DNA from: Pedosphaera sp.
Lineage (GTDB): Bacteria; Verrucomicrobiota; Verrucomicrobiia; Limisphaerales; SIAT01
Reading direction: 5' to 3'
Length of the DNA: 5,109 nucleotides
NCBI GenBank assembly: GCA_009691645.1
Contig: SIAT01000135.1
Span: 1-5,109 of the forward strand
In this document: positions 4,727 to 5,109 of the stretch, piece after piece
How positions within the stretch are numbered: the stretch's first letter is position 1
Layout: the number at the start of each line of letters is the position of its first letter
The notes under the pieces: model-generated
Told to the model about the DNA's origin: nothing
The model's input: only the letters and a program-made list of their open reading frames with translations
Database searches by the model: none
Translations under genes and position numbers: made by a program

Positions 4727-5109
4727 ATGGAGTGGCTCACGAACCTTTTGGTGCCGGGCGGCAGGTTCCTCGGCATCGAGTGGAACACATGGAAGGTCGT
4801 TGGCTGGATCGGCAACACCGTCTTCTTCTCCCGCTTCATCGTCCAGTGGTATGCGACGGAGAAACGGAAGCAGGTGGTGGTGCCGGTGGCCTTCTGGTGG
4901 CTGAGTTTGGTGGGCTCCTTCACCCTGCTGTCCTACGCGCTCTTCTACAAAAAGGATTCGGTTTTCATCTTCGCCTACGCGTTCACGTGGATCCCGTACA
5001 TCCGCAACCTCGTCATCCAGCGCCGACACGCGAAAGCGCACATTGATTGTGTTAAGTGCGATTTCACGGCCACGCCCGACGCACGCTTCTGCTCCCAGTG
5101 CGGCGCGCC
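4727..5109 (+). CDS. LAB_N (lipid A biosynthesis N-terminal) domain membrane protein with C-terminal zinc ribbon, 3'-truncated
   Basis: The frame is open from ATG 4727 to the window end (127 complete codons plus 2 nt) with no stop. Residues about 23-98 match the small LAB_N membrane domain: VGWIGNTVFFSRFIVQWYA (24-42), a Glu-Lys-Arg-Lys turn, VPVAFWWLSLVGS (52-64), LLSYALFYKKDSVFIFAY and YIRNLV (91-96). Three helices are expected at about 24-42, 51-72 and 77-96. In some proteobacterial proteins the domain is tied to lipid A or lipid-linked sugar modification, but its biochemical role is not settled. A basic linker (QRRHAKAH) is followed by CVKC and CSQC (C108, C111, C122, C125; CxxC-x10-CxxC), a zinc-ribbon pattern that most LAB_N proteins lack. 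GAGAAG at 4715-4720, inside the tlpA-like gene, is a plausible ribosome binding site 6 nt before the ATG. What follows the ribbon is outside the window. Confidence 0.85.
   Translation, partial: MEWLTNLLVPGGRFLGIEWNTWKVVGWIGNTVFFSRFIVQWYATEKRKQVVVPVAFWWLSLVGSFTLLSYALFYKKDSVFIFAYAFTWIPYIRNLVIQRRHAKAHIDCVKCDFTATPDARFCSQCGA

Noticed and set aside
4052..5041. Long open frame of 329 codons on the minus strand opposite the tlpA-like and LAB_N genes
   Set aside because: It spans two well-supported genes on the plus strand, has no domain I recognise, and is typical of antisense open frames in GC-rich coding DNA.

Overview
The window looks like chromosomal DNA from a Gram-negative bacterium of high GC content, with ordinary housekeeping and envelope genes packed closely together. 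The combination of a DR2241-type iron-sulfur protein, a periplasmic TlpA-like thioredoxin with a helical N-terminal extension and a lipid A biosynthesis N-terminal (LAB_N) membrane protein would fit Verrucomicrobiota or a neighbouring phylum. That placement is inferred from family recall and not proven. I see no mobile element, CRISPR array, tRNA or rRNA.

Layout. Positions 1-957 (+) hold the 3' part of thiH (radical SAM 2-iminoacetate synthase), cut by the window edge just before its cluster cysteines. At 994-1203 (+) comes thiS, the sulfur-carrier protein, so the left end is the tail of a thiamine thiazole operon. After a 114-nt gap, 1318-2658 (+) encodes an MscS-type channel with a signal peptide, extra membrane helices and a 7-residue tandem duplication near its C-terminus. 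Convergent to it, 2680-3063 (-) encodes a half-length TauE/SafE permease. Divergent from that, across 81 nt, 3145-3894 (+) encodes a six-cysteine protein that resembles the C-terminal part of DR2241 without its CbiX domain. At 3941-4723 (+) there is a secreted TlpA/ResA-like thioredoxin. Three nucleotides later, at 4727 (+), a LAB_N membrane protein begins; it carries a C-terminal zinc ribbon and runs off the right edge.

The genes form at least three functional pieces: thiazole synthesis (ThiH supplies dehydroglycine, ThiS-COSH supplies sulfur), osmotic protection (MscS), and an envelope and redox/sulfur group (TauE-like permease, Fe-S protein, TlpA, LAB_N protein). A link within the last group rests only on proximity.

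No CRISPR-like or defence-like novel system is evident. The points worth a second look are: the zinc ribbon fused to LAB_N; the free-standing DR2241-type Fe-S protein back to back with a half-size TauE; the duplication in MscS; and promoter-like hexamers 6-13 nt upstream of four start codons, which would imply leaderless or very short-leader mRNAs.
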